Shown piece after piece: positions 13,255 to 14,044 of a stretch of DNA of 14,044 nucleotides. The notes below the pieces were generated by a model that saw only the letters and a program-made list of their open reading frames with translations, had not been told where the DNA came from and did no database searches. Position numbers and translations under genes: made by a program. How positions within the stretch are numbered: the stretch's first letter is position 1; each line of letters begins with the position of its first letter. The DNA lies in the NCBI GenBank assembly GCA_948472605.1, contig CAOKUH010000029.1:1-14044 (forward strand), read 5' to 3'. The stretch is from an uncultured Mycoplasmatota bacterium (GTDB lineage: Bacteria; Bacillota_I; Bacilli_A; RF39; UBA660).

Positions 13255-14044
13255 CTAACTCATGTTTTTAAGTTCAAATGCATTTTCTTGTGTTCCGTCG
13301 CCACCTATTATTTCGACGTTAGATTCTAGATACAAGACTGGATGGACAGCATTGATACTACTCATAGTAGCGAAGCTGACAGAACCACGACTATTCACAC
13401 CAAACACATTATAGCTAAAACCACTACTAGGCATCAACGAGCATTGATATGTGCCACTTTTATATAACCAATCATTTGTATTACAATAATTTGCATTGTA
13501 TCTATCTAAATCAGTCCTTAAACATCTTTCTCTAACACTACCACCAACTGCATATCCGTAATCACTTGGGTACATTAATCCTATACGTCCTGTCCATTCT
13601 GTTGGACGTCCACTATATACACTACTTTCTCTTTCATATCCATATATCACACTTGCTGCTACTTGGTATGTTGAATGTCCTCCTAGTTTCCATACAACAC
13701 TGGCTATCATGTTCTTTGTTTCTTCACTTAATCCATTACTACTGAAATCACATGCTGTTGTTGCTCCATATTGTCCACTTGGACAATTACCACTGGTTCT
13801 ATTATAATATGCTCCGTTATTTAACACATTCATAAGGGCACTATCTGTCCAATCATTACTTCCGTCATTACTTGTTGATGAACCTACACCACTGGCTTTA
13901 TTATCCCATGAATAACTACCTATACTTTCATTTCTTATTATTTTAATATGACTTCCAACATTTCCTTCACTATCGGTGATGTTATTCATGACTCCGATGA
14001 TTCGCCATATCTCATTATTAAACTTAACATAGTTATTTGGATTT
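13255..14044 (-). CDS. Surface-type protein with WRIIG / VxPVLYL / GGDGT C-terminal domain (5' truncated by window edge)
   Basis: The visible 262 residues begin in the middle of the gene. The frame is open to 14043 and reads NPNNYVKFNNEIWRIIGV before the first ATG at 13989, so that ATG is internal. The domain pattern is WRIIG, KIIRNESIGSYSWD, NDWTDSALMNVLN, YYNRTSG, ASVVWKLGG, WTGRIGLMYPSDYGYA, NDWLY, then GVNSRGSVSF, AVHPVLYL and GGDGTQENAFEL at the end. It is Ser/Gly/Asn/Tyr-rich with five cysteines. From memory of gut Firmicutes proteins, such domains are found in exported proteins, some with a prepilin-type N-terminus, and resemble C-type-lectin-like folds (DUF6273-like). This is recognition, not proof. 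GC content is visibly higher than in neighbours (27-42% in single 60-base lines counted by hand). Followed by a terminator. Confidence 0.75.
   Translation of the reverse strand, partial: NPNNYVKFNNEIWRIIGVMNNITDSEGNVGSHIKIIRNESIGSYSWDNKASGVGSSTSNDGSNDWTDSALMNVLNNGAYYNRTSGNCPSGQYGATTACDFSSNGLSEETKNMIASVVWKLGGHSTYQVAASVIYGYERESSVYSGRPTEWTGRIGLMYPSDYGYAVGGSVRERCLRTDLDRYNANYCNTNDWLYKSGTYQCSLMPSSGFSYNVFGVNSRGSVSFATMSSINAVHPVLYLESNVEIIGGDGTQENAFELKNMS

Noticed and set aside
13255..13989. Surface gene starting at the ATG at 13989
   Set aside because: The frame is open to the window edge and encodes WRIIGV just before that ATG, which belongs to the same domain; there is no Shine-Dalgarno site there. 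The gene is cut by the window.
1..14044. CRISPR array, insertion sequence, integrase or phage genes
   Set aside because: No evenly spaced direct repeats, no transposase or integrase motifs, and no terminal inverted repeats were seen.

Overview
The window is a low-GC, gene-dense bacterial chromosome segment that reads as a Bacilli-related Firmicutes/Mollicutes-type genome. The evidence is AT-rich codon use, Gram-positive style Shine-Dalgarno sites, GTG/ATG starts, two M23 cell-wall hydrolases, an rplI-dnaB-walJ-rlmH block typical of Firmicutes near the origin, and a GerQ-like spore-coat gene. UGA is a stop here: it ends ftsX and walJ in ATGA overlaps, so this is not the Mycoplasma code. A gut-associated, reduced Bacilli lineage (RF39/Erysipelotrichia-like) is my inference and is not proven by the sequence.

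Left part (1-3923): a possible 3' end of a plus-strand gene (1-86) converges on the minus-strand block yitT-ftsE-ftsX-M23 hydrolase across a shared two-way terminator. ftsE/ftsX overlap by 14 nt and ftsX/M23 by 4 nt. The hydrolase has a signal peptide and a long coiled coil like PcsB/CwlO/EnvC, so the three proteins most likely form one FtsEX-gated peptidoglycan-cutting machine.

Middle part (3967-8460): gerQ (spore coat) runs divergently from yitT. A small metallo-beta-lactamase-fold hydrolase and a LemA protein diverge from a pair of back-to-back extended -10 promoters. An unrecognised 277-residue protein overlaps the lemA 3' end by 6 nt. Then come ung (uracil-DNA glycosylase) and an MFS transporter, both on the minus strand, 5 nt apart.

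Right part (8551-13140): a tightly packed minus-strand operon, rplI-dnaB-M23(LysM-G5)-walJ-rlmH, starts from a clear extended -10 promoter. The genes are 15-17 nt apart or overlap by 1-4 nt. The M23 gene sits where walRKHI lie in classical Bacilli. Upstream, separated by a terminator, is the 3' part of a higher-GC surface-type gene (13255-14044) cut by the window edge.

I see no tRNA, rRNA, CRISPR, insertion sequence or integrase. The most interesting leads are the truncated C-type-lectin-like surface protein, the unknown aromatic-rich 277-aa protein, the sporulation gene with a SigmaE-like promoter, the M23 enzyme replacing walRK, and the recurrent TGnTATAAT promoters.
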